64,000 nucleotides of DNA from Massilia putida (lineage in GTDB: Bacteria; Pseudomonadota; Gammaproteobacteria; Burkholderiales; Burkholderiaceae_D), in contig NZ_CP019038.1 in the NCBI RefSeq assembly GCF_001941825.1, positions 6,510,001-6,574,000 of the forward strand. The letters are read 5' to 3'. The notes beneath the pieces are model-generated. The model had not been told where the DNA came from. It saw only the letters and a program-made list of their open reading frames with translations, and searched no databases. A program made the translations under genes and the position numbers. This document shows, in pieces, positions 53,433-63,428 of the stretch. The stretch's first letter is position 1. Each line of letters starts with the position of its first letter.

Positions 53433-55034
53433 TCAGGCGACGACGAGGGCCCGGCCGCCGGACACGCGGCCCGTGCGGTCGTCGAGCTTGAACACGCTGA
53501 CCAGATGGTCGAGCGCTTCCGCCTGTTCGTGCAGGCTCTGGGCCGCCGTCGCGGCCTCTTCGACGAGACCGGCGTTCTGCTGCGTGACGGTGTCCATCTG
53601 CGAGATGGCCTGGTTGACCTGCTGGATGCCGGCGCTCTGTTCGCGGCCGGCGTGGCTGATCTCGACCATCAGCTCGTGCATCTGCTGCACGGTCTGCAGC
53701 ACTTCGCGCATCGTGGCGCCGGCTTCCGACACGAGTCCGGCGCCGCTTTCCACCTGCTGCACGGAGGCGCCGATCAATTCCTTGATTTCCTTGGCGGCCG
53801 CCGCCGACCGCTGGGCGAGCGTGCGCACTTCGCCCGCCACGACGGCGAAGCCGCGGCCCTGTTCACCCGCGCGCGCCGCTTCGACGGCCGCGTTCAGGGC
53901 CAGGATATTCGTCTGGAAGGCGATGCCGTCGATGACGGCGATGATGTCGACGATCTTCTGCGACGACGCGTGGATCGAGCCCATTGTGTCGACGACGCGT
54001 TCCACGGCCGTGCTGCCCTGCTGGGCGACGCCGGCCGCCGTGTCGGCGAGGGCGTTGGCCTGCTGTGCGTGTTCGGCGTTGTTGCGCACGGTCGCCGTCA
54101 GTTCTTCCATCGAGGCCGCCGTCTGCTGCAGCGCGCTGGCCTGCTGCTCGGTGCGCGAGGACAGGTCTATGTTGCCGGCCGCGATCTGCGTGGAGGCGCT
54201 GGAGATCGTGCCGGTGGCGGCACGCACATTGCCCACGATGTGCGCCAGATTGGCCTGCATCGCCTTCATGGCCGCGAGCAGGCTGGCGTCGTCGCCGGGG
54301 CGGGTCTGCACGTCCATCGACAGGTCGCCGGCCGCGATATGCTTGACGATGTCGGTCGCGTAATCCGGCTCGCCGCCCAGGCGGCGCATGAGCCAGCGCG
54401 TGAGCAGGGCGGCGCCGGCGGCGCCCAGCAGCACGCAGCCGCAGACGAGCGCGATGATCAGCGTGCGCGACGCCTCGTAGCGGTGCGAGCCGGCGACGGC
54501 GGCGGCGCGGCCGCCTTCCGTATACATGTCGACGGCCTTGTCGACGTTCTTGCGCAGGGCGACGATCAATTTGTTCGATTCGCCGCGGATCAGCGTCTTG
54601 GCCAGGTCATCGTCGTTCAGGCGCGCGGCGGCGCGGACCTTCGCGTCTTCCGCCATGTAGCGCTGCCACATGTCGAGGAATTCCGCGTAAACCTGTTTTT
54701 CTTCCGGCGCTTCGAGCAGCTTGACGTAGTCGTCCTGCATGCGCTTCAGGTCTTCGAGGTCTTGCGCGATGACCTTGTCGTACTTGTCCATCTCGGCCTG
54801 ATCGCTGGAGATGATGTATTGCAGCTCGCGCGTGCGGATGCGGGCGATCTGGGATTTGATGTCCTCGATGACGCGGATGCCCGGCATCCAGTGCGACGAC
54901 AGGCGCAGCGACGTGTCGTTGACCTGCGCGAGTTCATGGATGGAAATGGCGCCGACCAGCACGGTCAGTGCGAGGACGGCGGCAAACGTAATGCCCAGCT
55001 TGCTCGCCAGGCGGAGGCGGTTGAACCAGTTCAT
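53433..55034 (-). CDS. Methyl-accepting chemotaxis protein, 4HB type (533 aa)
   Basis: TM1 about 9-30, four-helix-bundle sensor about 31-190, TM2 about 195-217 ([21 protein letters not shown]), HAMP and a Tar/Tsr-length signalling hairpin with [32 protein letters not shown] (about 375-406). Methylation-region glutamines ([19 protein letters not shown]) are clear. Start 55034 (MNWFNRLRL) is preferred over 55145. Stands apart from the che cluster and divergent from the actA operon. Confidence 0.9.
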   Translation of the reverse strand: MNWFNRLRLASKLGITFAAVLALTVLVGAISIHELAQVNDTSLRLSSHWMPGIRVIEDIKSQIARIRTRELQYIISSDQAEMDKYDKVIAQDLEDLKRMQDDYVKLLEAPEEKQVYAEFLDMWQRYMAEDAKVRAAARLNDDDLAKTLIRGESNKLIVALRKNVDKAVDMYTEGGRAAAVAGSHRYEASRTLIIALVCGCVLLGAAGAALLTRWLMRRLGGEPDYATDIVKHIAAGDLSMDVQTRPGDDASLLAAMKAMQANLAHIVGNVRAATGTISSASTQIAAGNIDLSSRTEQQASALQQTAASMEELTATVRNNAEHAQQANALADTAAGVAQQGSTAVERVVDTMGSIHASSQKIVDIIAVIDGIAFQTNILALNAAVEAARAGEQGRGFAVVAGEVRTLAQRSAAAAKEIKELIGASVQQVESGAGLVSEAGATMREVLQTVQQMHELMVEISHAGREQSAGIQQVNQAISQMDTVTQQNAGLVEEAATAAQSLHEQAEALDHLVSVFKLDDRTGRVSGGRALVVA

Positions 55035-55213
55035 CTTGAAAGTATCTGTGATTGTCGGTGGGAGAGGGTTGTTTCCAAAAGTCAACAATGATAACCGACA
55101 TTCCACGTTGCCGTCATGAGGTGGTGCCATAAGTGATTTCCACAACGCAATTAGATTTGCACGAATTCATGCTGCCCGGCGGTAACGTGCGCAGTGTTGT
55201 AGGAATGACAGCA

Positions 55214-55219
55214 TATACT
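55214..55219 (+). promoter_or_regulatory. -10-like TATACT upstream of actA
   Basis: TATACT lies 38 bp upstream of the actA start in the 222-bp gap between the divergent MCP and actA. The -35 at 17 bp (GCAGTG) is poor. Probable promoter of the whole act-cox operon, since all downstream junctions overlap. Confidence 0.4.
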
Positions 55220-55256
55220 GGGCTCGTTTGTTCATAGACCGAGTCCTTGCGAATCG

Positions 55257-55907
55257 ATGGCGCCACCGTTTTCCCGTCCCGCGGTCCTGTTCGTCAAGCT
55301 GATCCTGCTGGGTCTGGTGGTCGGCGTCGCGGCCTGGATTGCGTTGGCACGCTGGACCATGACACCCCATAACGTGACCAATGCCCCCGTGGCCCAGCCC
55401 ATTCCTTTCAGTCACAAGCACCACGTGTCCGACGATGGCATCGATTGCCGCTATTGCCACACGTCGGTGGAAAATTCGGCCACGGCCGGCATGCCGTCGA
55501 CGTCCGTCTGCCTCAGTTGCCACTCCCAGCTCTTCCTCGATTCGCCCGCGCTGGCGCCGCTGCACGACAGCGCGCGCACGGGCAAGCCGATCCACTGGGT
55601 GCGCGTGCACGATCTGCCGGACTTCGTCTATTTCGAGCACGACATCCACGTGAGCAAGGGCGTCGCCTGCATCGAGTGCCATGGCCGCGTGGACCAGATG
55701 CCCATCACGTGGCGCACCGCGTCGCTGGAAATGCAGTGGTGCCTGCGCTGTCACCGCGACGCGCCGCATCACGTGCGGCCGCTGAGCGAGGTGTTGTCGA
55801 TGGCGCCCGCAAAGCCTTTGAGTGCGGACGAGGTCCGCCAGCTGAACCGCCTGTACCGCCTGCGCGACGCCCAGGCATTGACCAATTGCTCCACCTGCCA
55901 CCGCTAA
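55257..55907 (+). CDS. actA: ActA: pentaheme cytochrome c of alternative complex III (216 aa)
   Basis: An N-terminal membrane anchor (about 9-30) is followed by five CxxCH heme sites: CRYCH, CLSCH, CIECH, CLRCH and CSTCH, the last at the extreme C-terminus. Paired histidines (FSHKHHV, EHDIH) can serve as distal ligands. ActA of characterised alternative complex III enzymes also has five c hemes. First gene of the operon; it passes electrons from the iron-sulfur subunit to cytochrome carriers. Confidence 0.9.
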   Translation: MAPPFSRPAVLFVKLILLGLVVGVAAWIALARWTMTPHNVTNAPVAQPIPFSHKHHVSDDGIDCRYCHTSVENSATAGMPSTSVCLSCHSQLFLDSPALAPLHDSARTGKPIHWVRVHDLPDFVYFEHDIHVSKGVACIECHGRVDQMPITWRTASLEMQWCLRCHRDAPHHVRPLSEVLSMAPAKPLSADEVRQLNRLYRLRDAQALTNCSTCHR

Positions 55908-55917
55908 GTTGCTGAAA

Positions 55918-58701
55918 ATGATGGAGCACGATCATCCGATATTTCCGATTGCCCAGGACGAACCGGCCCGGCGCCGCTTCCTGAAGCTGATGGCCGCGTC
56001 GGCGGCGCTGGCGGGCGCAGGCTGCAGCGGGCCGCCGGCCGAGCCCATCGTCCCGTACGTGACGATGCCGGAACAGGGCGTGCCGGGGCTGCCGATGTTT
56101 TATGCGACCGCCTTCGTGCGCCGCGGTCTCGCCCACGGCGTGCTGGTGGAATCGAACATGGGGCGGCCGACGAAGGTCGAGGGCAATCCCGACCATCCCG
56201 TCGGTGCCGGCACGACCGACGTGTTCGCGCAGGCGTCGATCCTGCAGCTGTGGGACCCGGACCGCTCGCAGGCCGTGTTCCGCGGCGACGAGATGTCGAC
56301 ATGGGGCGCGTTCGAGGCCGCGCTGCAGGCGCGCCGCCCCCGCTTCGAACGGGACGGGGGAGCAGGCCTGCGCATCCTGACGGGCACCGTCACGTCGCCC
56401 ACGCTGGCGCACCAGATCGCGGCCCTGCAACAGCGCCTGCCGAACGCGCGCTGGCACGCGTGGGACCCGCTGCACGACGACGGCGCCGCGCAGGCGTCGC
56501 AGCTCGCGTTCGGCCGGCCGCTCGACGCCTTGTACCGGCTGGACGAGGCGAGCGTCGTGCTCGCGCTGGACGCCGACCTGTTCGGCTCCATGCCCGGCAG
56601 CCTGGCCCACGCGCGGACGTTCACGGCGCCGCGCCGGCTGGGCGCGCGCGCCGGCGCGAACCGCCTGTACGTGCTGGAAGCGACGCCGACGCTGACCGGG
56701 GCCTATGCCGACGCGCGCCTCGCCCGCGCCCCGCACGAGATCGAAGCCGCGCTGTGGCGCATCGCCGCGCGCCTCGGCGCCGCGCCGGACACGGGCCGCG
56801 CTGCCGACCCGGCCCTGGACCGGTGGGAAGCGGCGGTCGCGAAGGCGCTCGACGGCGCCCGCGGCCGGGCCCTCGTCGTCGCCGGCCCGGCCGTGAGCCC
56901 GGCGGGTCGTGCGCTGGCCTACGTATTGACGCGGCGCCTGAACGGCCCGCAGGCCTTCATCGATCCGGTCGAGCGCAGCCCGCTGAACCACGGCGAGTCC
57001 ATCGCCGCGCTGGCCGACGACATGCGCGCCGGCCGCGTCGACACACTGCTGATCCTGGACGCGAACCCCGCCTACGACGCGCCGGCCGACCTGGATTTTG
57101 CGACATTGCTGCAACGCGTGCCGCTCGGCGCGCACCTGGGCCTGTACCGCGACGAGACGGCGCGCGCGGCCGGCTGGCACCTGCCGATGGCGCATGGGTA
57201 CGAGGCGTGGAGCGACGCCCGCGCGCACGACGGCACGGCGACGATCGTGCAACCGCTGATCGCGCCGCTGTACGGCGGGCGCTCCACGCACGAGATCCTC
57301 GCGCTGCTGGCGGGCACGGACGCACGCGACGGCCACGCCCTCGTGCGCGCCTCCTGGCCGGACGGCGACGATGCGTGGCGCGACAGCCTGCGCCGGGGCA
57401 TCGTCGACGGCAGCGCATCGGTGCCGGTCGCACCGCCCGCCGCACGGCCCATCGCCGCGCCCGCCGCGGCGGCGGCGGCACCGCTCGTCGCATTGTTCGC
57501 GCCCGATCCGGCCGTCGACGGGGGCGCCTTCGCCAACAACGCCTGGCTGCAGGAATTGCCGCGCCCCCTCACGTCCCTTACGTGGGATAACGCGGCCCTC
57601 GTCGGTCCGGCCACGGCATCTCGTCTGCATCTCGCGGACGGCATGGTGGCGCGCCTGCGCGCGGAGGGCCGGACGATCGAAGCCCCGGTACTCGTCGTGG
57701 CGGGGCAGGCCGAGGGCGTCGTCACGCTGCCGCTGGGGTATGGACGCCGCGCGGCGGGCGGCGTCGGGGAGGGCGTCGGCTTCGACGCGTATCGTCTGCG
57801 CACCCGCGCCGCGCTGGCGGCCGCGCCCGCGCTGACGGTGGAGACGACCGGCCGCACGCACGATCTCGTGTTCCGCCAGCGCGAGGTCGACATGCACGGC
57901 CGCGATCCGGTCCACGTGCGTGAACTCGCACGCGGCGCGCCGCGCGGGCAGGAGAAGGAACGGCACGCGTCGATGTACCCGGAGCGCGAGGGCGATCGCG
58001 GCGAGTACAAATGGGGCATGGCCATCGACCTGAATACCTGCATCGGCTGCGCCTCGTGCACCGTCGCGTGCCAGGCCGAGAACAACATCCCCGTCGTCGG
58101 CAAGGAAGAAGTGCGGCGCGGGCGCAGCATGCACTGGATCCGGGTCGACCGCTACCAGGCCGGCGCGCGGACGCTATTTCAACCCGTGCCGTGCATGCAT
58201 TGCGAGCACGCGCCATGCGAGGAAGTGTGCCCCGTCGGCGCCACGATGCACGACAGCGAAGGCCTCAACGTGCAGGTCTATAACCGCTGCATCGGCACGC
58301 GCTTCTGCTCCAACAATTGCCCCTACAAGGTCCGGCGCTTCAACTTCCTGCAGTATTCGAACCAGAAGGTCGAGAGCCTGAAGGCGTTGCAGAATCCGGA
58401 GGTGACGGTGCGGCGGCGCGGCGTGATGGAGAAATGCAGCTACTGCCTGCAGAGGATCACCCGCGCCCGCATCGAGGCCGAGAAGGCCGGGCGGCGCATC
58501 CGCGACGGCGAGATGGTCACCGCCTGCCAGGCCGTGTGCCCCACGCGCGCGATCCGCTTCGGCGATTTGAACGATCCGTCCAGCGACGTCGTCGCGGCCA
58601 AGGCGTCGCCGCTCGACTACCACCTGCTGGAAGAACTCAACACGCGGCCGCGCACGAGCTACCTGACGCGCGTGCTGAATCCCGATCCGGAGCTGGAATG
58701 A
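55918..58701 (+). CDS. actB: ActB: molybdoprotein-like/iron-sulfur subunit of alternative complex III (927 aa)
   Basis: Fusion of a molybdopterin-oxidoreductase-like domain (about 30-650) with a ferredoxin-like domain. A Tat motif RRRFLK at about 18-23 directs folded export. The C-terminal part carries [35 protein letters not shown] and CSYCLQR...CQAVC, enough for four clusters. In known complexes this subunit holds three [4Fe-4S] and one [3Fe-4S] and no molybdenum. ATG 55918, ATG 55921 and TTG 55909 are in-frame starts, 10-14 bp after actA. Its stop overlaps actC (ATGA). Confidence 0.92.
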   Translation: MMEHDHPIFPIAQDEPARRRFLKLMAASAALAGAGCSGPPAEPIVPYVTMPEQGVPGLPMFYATAFVRRGLAHGVLVESNMGRPTKVEGNPDHPVGAGTTDVFAQASILQLWDPDRSQAVFRGDEMSTWGAFEAALQARRPRFERDGGAGLRILTGTVTSPTLAHQIAALQQRLPNARWHAWDPLHDDGAAQASQLAFGRPLDALYRLDEASVVLALDADLFGSMPGSLAHARTFTAPRRLGARAGANRLYVLEATPTLTGAYADARLARAPHEIEAALWRIAARLGAAPDTGRAADPALDRWEAAVAKALDGARGRALVVAGPAVSPAGRALAYVLTRRLNGPQAFIDPVERSPLNHGESIAALADDMRAGRVDTLLILDANPAYDAPADLDFATLLQRVPLGAHLGLYRDETARAAGWHLPMAHGYEAWSDARAHDGTATIVQPLIAPLYGGRSTHEILALLAGTDARDGHALVRASWPDGDDAWRDSLRRGIVDGSASVPVAPPAARPIAAPAAAAAAPLVALFAPDPAVDGGAFANNAWLQELPRPLTSLTWDNAALVGPATASRLHLADGMVARLRAEGRTIEAPVLVVAGQAEGVVTLPLGYGRRAAGGVGEGVGFDAYRLRTRAALAAAPALTVETTGRTHDLVFRQREVDMHGRDPVHVRELARGAPRGQEKERHASMYPEREGDRGEYKWGMAIDLNTCIGCASCTVACQAENNIPVVGKEEVRRGRSMHWIRVDRYQAGARTLFQPVPCMHCEHAPCEEVCPVGATMHDSEGLNVQVYNRCIGTRFCSNNCPYKVRRFNFLQYSNQKVESLKALQNPEVTVRRRGVMEKCSYCLQRITRARIEAEKAGRRIRDGEMVTACQAVCPTRAIRFGDLNDPSSDVVAAKASPLDYHLLEELNTRPRTSYLTRVLNPDPELE

Positions 58702-60095
58702 GCACGCCGGACACACGGGCCGGCAGCGACAGCCTGCACTCGCGCGGCAGCGACGTGCTGCGCCCGGGCTGGGGTTATGCGAGCGTCACGGACAAGATCG
58801 CGAACATCGTCCTGACGGACCATTTCGGCTGGCGCTGGTGGACGGCGTTCCTGTTCGCGTCCGCCGGCGTGTGCGCGCTGCTGCTCGCCGTCACATGGCT
58901 GCTCGTGAAGGGCATCGGCATCTGGGGCGTCGACATACCCGTCGCGTGGGGCTATGCCATCGGCAATTTCGTGTGGTGGATCGGGATCGGCCACGCGGGC
59001 ACGTTCATCTCCGCCGTCCTCCTGCTGCTGCGCCAGAAGTGGCGCACCTCCATCAACCGCTTCGCCGAGGCGATGACCCTGTTCGCGGCGTCCATCGCCG
59101 GCCTGTTCCCGATCCTGCACCTGGGCCGGCCGTGGTTCTTCTACTGGCTCGTGCCTTACCCGAACGTGATGAACGTGTGGCCGCAATGGCGCAGTCCCCT
59201 CGTGTGGGACTTCTTCGCCATCGCGACGTACCTGACGGTCTCGCTGCTGTTCTGGTACGTCGGCCTGATCCCCGACCTGGCCACGCTGCGCGACCGCGCG
59301 GGCCAGCGGGGCGAGCGCGCGGCGCAAATTGCGTACGGCCTGCTGGCGCTGGGCTGGCGCGGCGAGGCGCGGCACTGGGCGCGCTACGAATGGGCGTATC
59401 TGCTGCTGGCGGGACTCGCGACGCCGCTCGTCGTGTCGGTCCACACGATCGTCTCGCTCGACTTCGCCGTCGGGAACACGCCCGGCTACCACTCGACCAT
59501 CTTCCCGCCATACTTCGTCGCCGGCGCGTTGTTCTCCGGCTTCGCGATGGTGCTGACCCTGGCGATCCCGCTGCGCCGCGCGTTCGGCCTGCACGATTTC
59601 ATCACGGGCCGGCACCTGGCCAACGCGGCCAAGGTGCTGCTCGCGACGAGCTGGCTCGTGAGCTACGGCTACCTGGCCGAGATCTTCACGGCGTTCTACA
59701 GCGGCGACGTCTACGAGCGCTACATGACGGTGAACCGCTTCACGGGGCCGTATGCGCCGGTGTACTGGGCCATGCTGACCTGTAACGTGCTCGTGCCGCA
59801 GCTGTTCTGGTTCCGGCGCGTGCGCCACAGCGTGGCGCTGCTGTTCCTGCTCAGTCTCGTCATCAACTGCGGCATGTGGATGGAGCGCTTCCTCATCGTC
59901 GTCACGTCGCTGCATCGCGATTACCTGCCGTCCGCCTGGGGCATGTTCTACCCGACGCGCTGGGACTGGATCACGCTGTTCGGTTCCATCGCGCTGTTCG
60001 TCTGGCTGTTCCTGCTGTTCGTGCGCCTTTTGCCCGCCATCTCGATCGCCGAGATGCGCGAGCTCGTACGCGAATCCGCGCAGGGGGAAGCATGA
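58698..60095 (+). CDS. actC: ActC: NrfD-like quinol-binding membrane subunit (465 aa)
   Basis: About ten transmembrane helices with the NrfD/PsrC signature ([71 protein letters not shown]). It oxidises quinol in the membrane and hands electrons to ActB. ATG 58698 overlaps the actB stop by 4 bp; the stop overlaps actD. Confidence 0.92.
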   Translation: MSTPDTRAGSDSLHSRGSDVLRPGWGYASVTDKIANIVLTDHFGWRWWTAFLFASAGVCALLLAVTWLLVKGIGIWGVDIPVAWGYAIGNFVWWIGIGHAGTFISAVLLLLRQKWRTSINRFAEAMTLFAASIAGLFPILHLGRPWFFYWLVPYPNVMNVWPQWRSPLVWDFFAIATYLTVSLLFWYVGLIPDLATLRDRAGQRGERAAQIAYGLLALGWRGEARHWARYEWAYLLLAGLATPLVVSVHTIVSLDFAVGNTPGYHSTIFPPYFVAGALFSGFAMVLTLAIPLRRAFGLHDFITGRHLANAAKVLLATSWLVSYGYLAEIFTAFYSGDVYERYMTVNRFTGPYAPVYWAMLTCNVLVPQLFWFRRVRHSVALLFLLSLVINCGMWMERFLIVVTSLHRDYLPSAWGMFYPTRWDWITLFGSIALFVWLFLLFVRLLPAISIAEMRELVRESAQGEA

Positions 60096-60628
60096 GCGAC
60101 CATGCGCTCTACGGCCTGCTGGCGGAATTTCCCAGCGCGGACAGCCTGTGCGCGGCCGCGCGCCACGTGCGGGCGCGCGGCTGGACGAAGGTCGAGGCAT
60201 ATTCACCGTACGCCATCGAGGGGCTCGACGACATCATCGGTGCCGAAAAGGGCTGGATCGCGCCCCTCACGCTGCTGGGCGGGATCCTGGGCGGCGCGGG
60301 CACGTACTTCCTGCAATGGTATGCGGCCGTCGTCGACTATCCGATCAATATCGGCGGCCGGCCGTTGAACAGCTGGCCCGCGTTCATCCCGGCCACGTTC
60401 GAGATCACGATCCTCGGCGCCGCGCTGGCGGCGACGGTCGCGATGCTGGCATTGAACGGCTTGCCGCGCCTGTACCACCCGCTGTTCGAGGTCGAGGAAT
60501 TCGAGCTCGCGAGCCGCAACCGCTTCTTTTTGTGCCTGCCCGCGCGCGATCCCGTGTTCGCACCCGGCCCCGCGCGCGACCTGCTCGAAGAACTGCATCC
60601 GCTGCTGCTGCGCGAGGTGCCGGCATGA
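60092..60628 (+). CDS. actD: ActD: DUF3341 membrane subunit (178 aa)
   Basis: DUF3341 protein with two transmembrane helices (about 56-75 and 99-120) and a soluble N-terminal part with [13 protein letters not shown] and [16 protein letters not shown], the conserved start of the family. Structural subunit of alternative complex III. GGGGGAAG precedes ATG 60092, which overlaps actC. Confidence 0.9.
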   Translation: MSDHALYGLLAEFPSADSLCAAARHVRARGWTKVEAYSPYAIEGLDDIIGAEKGWIAPLTLLGGILGGAGTYFLQWYAAVVDYPINIGGRPLNSWPAFIPATFEITILGAALAATVAMLALNGLPRLYHPLFEVEEFELASRNRFFLCLPARDPVFAPGPARDLLEELHPLLLREVPA

Positions 60629-61224
60629 TCCGCCTGCTGTCCACATTGACGGCGGCGTGCCTGCTGGCGGGCTGCGAAGGCGCCAAGCAGGACATGTACG
60701 ACCAGCCGCGTTATAAAACGTACGCACCGAGCCCGCTGTTCGAGGATGGCGCGGCGGCGCGGCCGCCCGTCGCGGGCACGGTGCCGCGCGCCCGCGGGGC
60801 GTTCGCCGACAGCTCCGGTGGAAGCAAGGGCGCCGACCTCGTGCAGCGCGACATCGAGGCCGAGCGGGCGCAGACGAACCCGTACCCCGTCGACATGACG
60901 TTGCTGAAGCGCGGCCAGGACCGCTACATGATCTATTGCATGCCTTGCCACAGCCCGGCCGGCGACGGCGACGGCCTCGTCGTGCGGCGCGGCTTCCCGG
61001 CGCCGCCGACGTACCACCAGGACCGCTTGCGCAACGTCCCCGACCGCCATATCTACGACGTGATCAGGAACGGCTACGGCGTGATGGTGCCGTACGGCGA
61101 CCGCGTCGAACCGGCCGACCGCTGGGCGATCGTCGCCTTCATCCGCGCACTGCAACTGAGCCAGCACGCGGAGGTGGCAACGCTTCCGCCGGACGTGCGC
61201 GCGCACCTGGGAGGGCAGCCATGA
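60625..61224 (+). CDS. actE: ActE: monoheme cytochrome c lipoprotein (199 aa)
   Basis: The lipobox LAGC (Cys17) anchors it to the membrane; the mature part begins KQDMYDQPRYKTYAPSPLF, typical of ActE. A single CxxCH (CMPCH) and a later Met (GVMVPYGDRV) fit a monoheme cytochrome c. It relays electrons from ActA to the terminal oxidase. Overlaps actD and actF by 4 bp each. Confidence 0.92.
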   Translation: MIRLLSTLTAACLLAGCEGAKQDMYDQPRYKTYAPSPLFEDGAAARPPVAGTVPRARGAFADSSGGSKGADLVQRDIEAERAQTNPYPVDMTLLKRGQDRYMIYCMPCHSPAGDGDGLVVRRGFPAPPTYHQDRLRNVPDRHIYDVIRNGYGVMVPYGDRVEPADRWAIVAFIRALQLSQHAEVATLPPDVRAHLGGQP

Positions 61225-62258
61225 AGCGACGGACATCCGCCCTGGCGGGGCTGGCGCTGCCGGTTGTCGCGCTGATTGCGGCCTGGGCGGGTTGGTATCT
61301 GGACCTGCGCGCGCTGCTGGCCAGCTATCTGGCCGCATGGTGGTTCGTGACGGGCGCGTTGCTGGGCGGCCTGGCGAACGTGTGGCTGCACCAGTTGACG
61401 GGCGGTGCATGGGGCGAGACGATCCGCGGCCCGTTGCTGCGCGCGGCGCGCTGGCTGCCGCTCGCCTGCATCCTGTTCCTGCCCGTGCTGCTCGGCGCGC
61501 CGCTGCTGTATCCGTGGCAGCACGGCGTTCCCGGCGCGCCGGACGCCGCGTTCCGCCACGCGTGGCTCGGCCCCGTGTTCTTCACGGTGCGCAGCATCGT
61601 CTACCTCGTGCTGTGGGCCGGCCTGGCCATCGTCGAGACGCGTGCCCGCACCCGCTCGCCGGCGCGCGCCGCGGCCTGCCTGCTCGTCTACGGCTTCTCG
61701 GTCAGCCTGGCGGCCGTCGACTGGATCATGTCGCTGCAGCCGGAATGGTATTCCAGCGTGTTCGGCTGGCTGGCCGCCACGGGCCAGATGCTGACGGGGC
61801 TTGCGCTGGCGGTCCTCCTGATCGACCGCGGCGCCGCGCGCAAGCGGCTGCCGGACCTCGGCAACCTGCTGATGATGTACGTGCTGACGTGGGCCTATCT
61901 CGCGTACGTGCAATTCCTGATCATCTGGGCGGCCGACCTGCCGCACGAAATCGCGTGGTATCTGCGCCGCGGCGCGGCGGGATGGCAGGCGGTGGCGTGG
62001 GTGCTCGTCGTCGGCCACTTCGCGGGGCCGCTGTGCATCCTGCTGTCGCGCCATGCGAAGTCCGCGCCCGCGCTGATGGGCGTGCTGGCCGGCGCCCTGC
62101 TGGCGGCGCACCTGCTCGATTGCTGGTGGCTCGTGCTGCCGTCCGTCCCGCACCTGACGCGCCACTGGCTGTGGCTCGCGCCGCTCGTCGCCGGCGGCTT
62201 CGGGCTGCTGGCGTGGACGGCGCTGGAACGCCACGGAAAGGAGAGGGCGCATGTCTGA
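61221..62258 (+). CDS. actF: ActF: quinol-binding-type membrane subunit (345 aa)
   Basis: About nine to ten hydrophobic segments; SVSLAAVDWIMSLQPEWYSSVFGW (about 162-185) is the ActF family signature. It resembles a shortened second NrfD-like subunit. It overlaps actE by 4 bp and the next gene by 8 bp. Confidence 0.9.
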   Translation: MKRRTSALAGLALPVVALIAAWAGWYLDLRALLASYLAAWWFVTGALLGGLANVWLHQLTGGAWGETIRGPLLRAARWLPLACILFLPVLLGAPLLYPWQHGVPGAPDAAFRHAWLGPVFFTVRSIVYLVLWAGLAIVETRARTRSPARAAACLLVYGFSVSLAAVDWIMSLQPEWYSSVFGWLAATGQMLTGLALAVLLIDRGAARKRLPDLGNLLMMYVLTWAYLAYVQFLIIWAADLPHEIAWYLRRGAAGWQAVAWVLVVGHFAGPLCILLSRHAKSAPALMGVLAGALLAAHLLDCWWLVLPSVPHLTRHWLWLAPLVAGGFGLLAWTALERHGKERAHV

Positions 62259-62655
62259 CTACACCGGCGGCGATCTCGACCTGCGCGGCCTGCGCCGCGG
62301 CGCCTATGTCATCGTGGGCGGCATCGCCTGCGCGCTCGTCGCGGGCGCGCTGATGCTGCGGGAGGAGGGACCGGCCGCGAACACGCCGCCGCATGCTTTC
62401 CAGGGTGCGACACCGCTGCTGCAGCCGGCGCCGCAGCCGGACCGCGTGAGCTATCTCGAGGAAAAGCGCCGCGTTCTCGCCGGCTACGGCTGGGTCGACC
62501 GCCAGGCCGGCATCGCGCGCATTCCGCTCGACGAGGCGATGAAGCTGATGGCCGCGCAGGGCGGCGCCACGCCGGCGCCGGCCGCAAAGCCGGCGCCCGC
62601 CACGAAGGCCGGGCGGACGCCGCCGATTCTCGCGTCCGGCAAGGAGGCGCGATGA
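62251..62655 (+). CDS. Small membrane protein between actF and SCO (134 aa)
   Basis: One transmembrane helix (about 19-36) and an exported domain with SYLEEKRRVLAGYGWVDRQ and GIARIPLDEAMKLMA, a motif I associate with proteins placed beside SCO and cytochrome oxidase genes. The C-terminal tail is Pro/Ala-rich. Overlaps actF by 8 bp and the SCO gene by 4 bp. Possibly an assembly factor of the complex III-oxidase unit; the reaction is unknown. Confidence 0.75.
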   Translation: MSDYTGGDLDLRGLRRGAYVIVGGIACALVAGALMLREEGPAANTPPHAFQGATPLLQPAPQPDRVSYLEEKRRVLAGYGWVDRQAGIARIPLDEAMKLMAAQGGATPAPAAKPAPATKAGRTPPILASGKEAR

Positions 62656-63428
62656 AAGCCGTCTTCGTCGTGCTCTTCGCGGCATTGCAGCTGGCCGGCG
62701 GCCCGGCCGGCGCCCAGGCGCTGGCATTGCCGCCCCCGCCGGCCGCGCGCTTCGACCCCGTGCCCGGCGCCCGGCTGCCGCTGACCGCCGTCCTGCGCGA
62801 CGACGCGGGCCGCGAGGTCCGCTTGGCCACGCTGTTCGACCGCCCGGTCGTGCTGGTGCCCGGCTATTACACCTGTCCGAACCTGTGCAGTACCCTGTTC
62901 GAAGGCGTGCTGCAGGCGCTGGCACTCTCCGGCCTGGCAAAGGGCGACTATCGCCTGGTCGGCCTGTCCGTCGACCCGCGCGACGGCGCCGCCGCGGCGG
63001 CATCGAGGAAGCGGGCCTATGCCGCGCTGCTGCCCGGCGGCGCGGCCGATCTCACCCTGCTGACGGGCGACGCGGCCACGCTCGCGCGGCTGCAGGCGGC
63101 GCTCGGCTACCGCGCCGTCGCGGATCGACAGACGGGCGAACTGGCGCACGCGGCCGGTTTCGTCGTGCTGGATGAGGACGGCCGCATCGTCCGCGCGTTC
63201 TCCGGCGTGCGCTTCGACCCGGCCGGTCTGCGCGACGCCGTGAAAGCGGCCGCGCGCGACGAACCCGCGCCATCGTTCGGGCAGCAGGTGCTGCTGCTGT
63301 GCGCGCATTACGCGCCGACGTCCGGCCGCCACACCGATCTCGCCATGGCCGCCGTCCGGGGAGGCGTCCTGCTGCTGCCGCTATTGTTCCTGGGCTGGCT
63401 GTGGCGCCGGCGGGGAGAACGGTCATGA
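62652..63428 (+). CDS. SCO1/SenC-family copper chaperone (258 aa)
   Basis: Signal peptide, then a thioredoxin-like fold with the copper site YYTCPNLCSTLF (CxxxC) and a His in DRQTGELAHAAGFVV. A C-terminal transmembrane helix (about 232-250) is unusual, since most SCO proteins are anchored at the N-terminus. It delivers copper to the CuA site of the oxidase subunit II encoded next. Overlaps both neighbours by 4 bp. Confidence 0.9.
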   Translation: MKAVFVVLFAALQLAGGPAGAQALALPPPPAARFDPVPGARLPLTAVLRDDAGREVRLATLFDRPVVLVPGYYTCPNLCSTLFEGVLQALALSGLAKGDYRLVGLSVDPRDGAAAAASRKRAYAALLPGGAADLTLLTGDAATLARLQAALGYRAVADRQTGELAHAAGFVVLDEDGRIVRAFSGVRFDPAGLRDAVKAAARDEPAPSFGQQVLLLCAHYAPTSGRHTDLAMAAVRGGVLLLPLLFLGWLWRRRGERS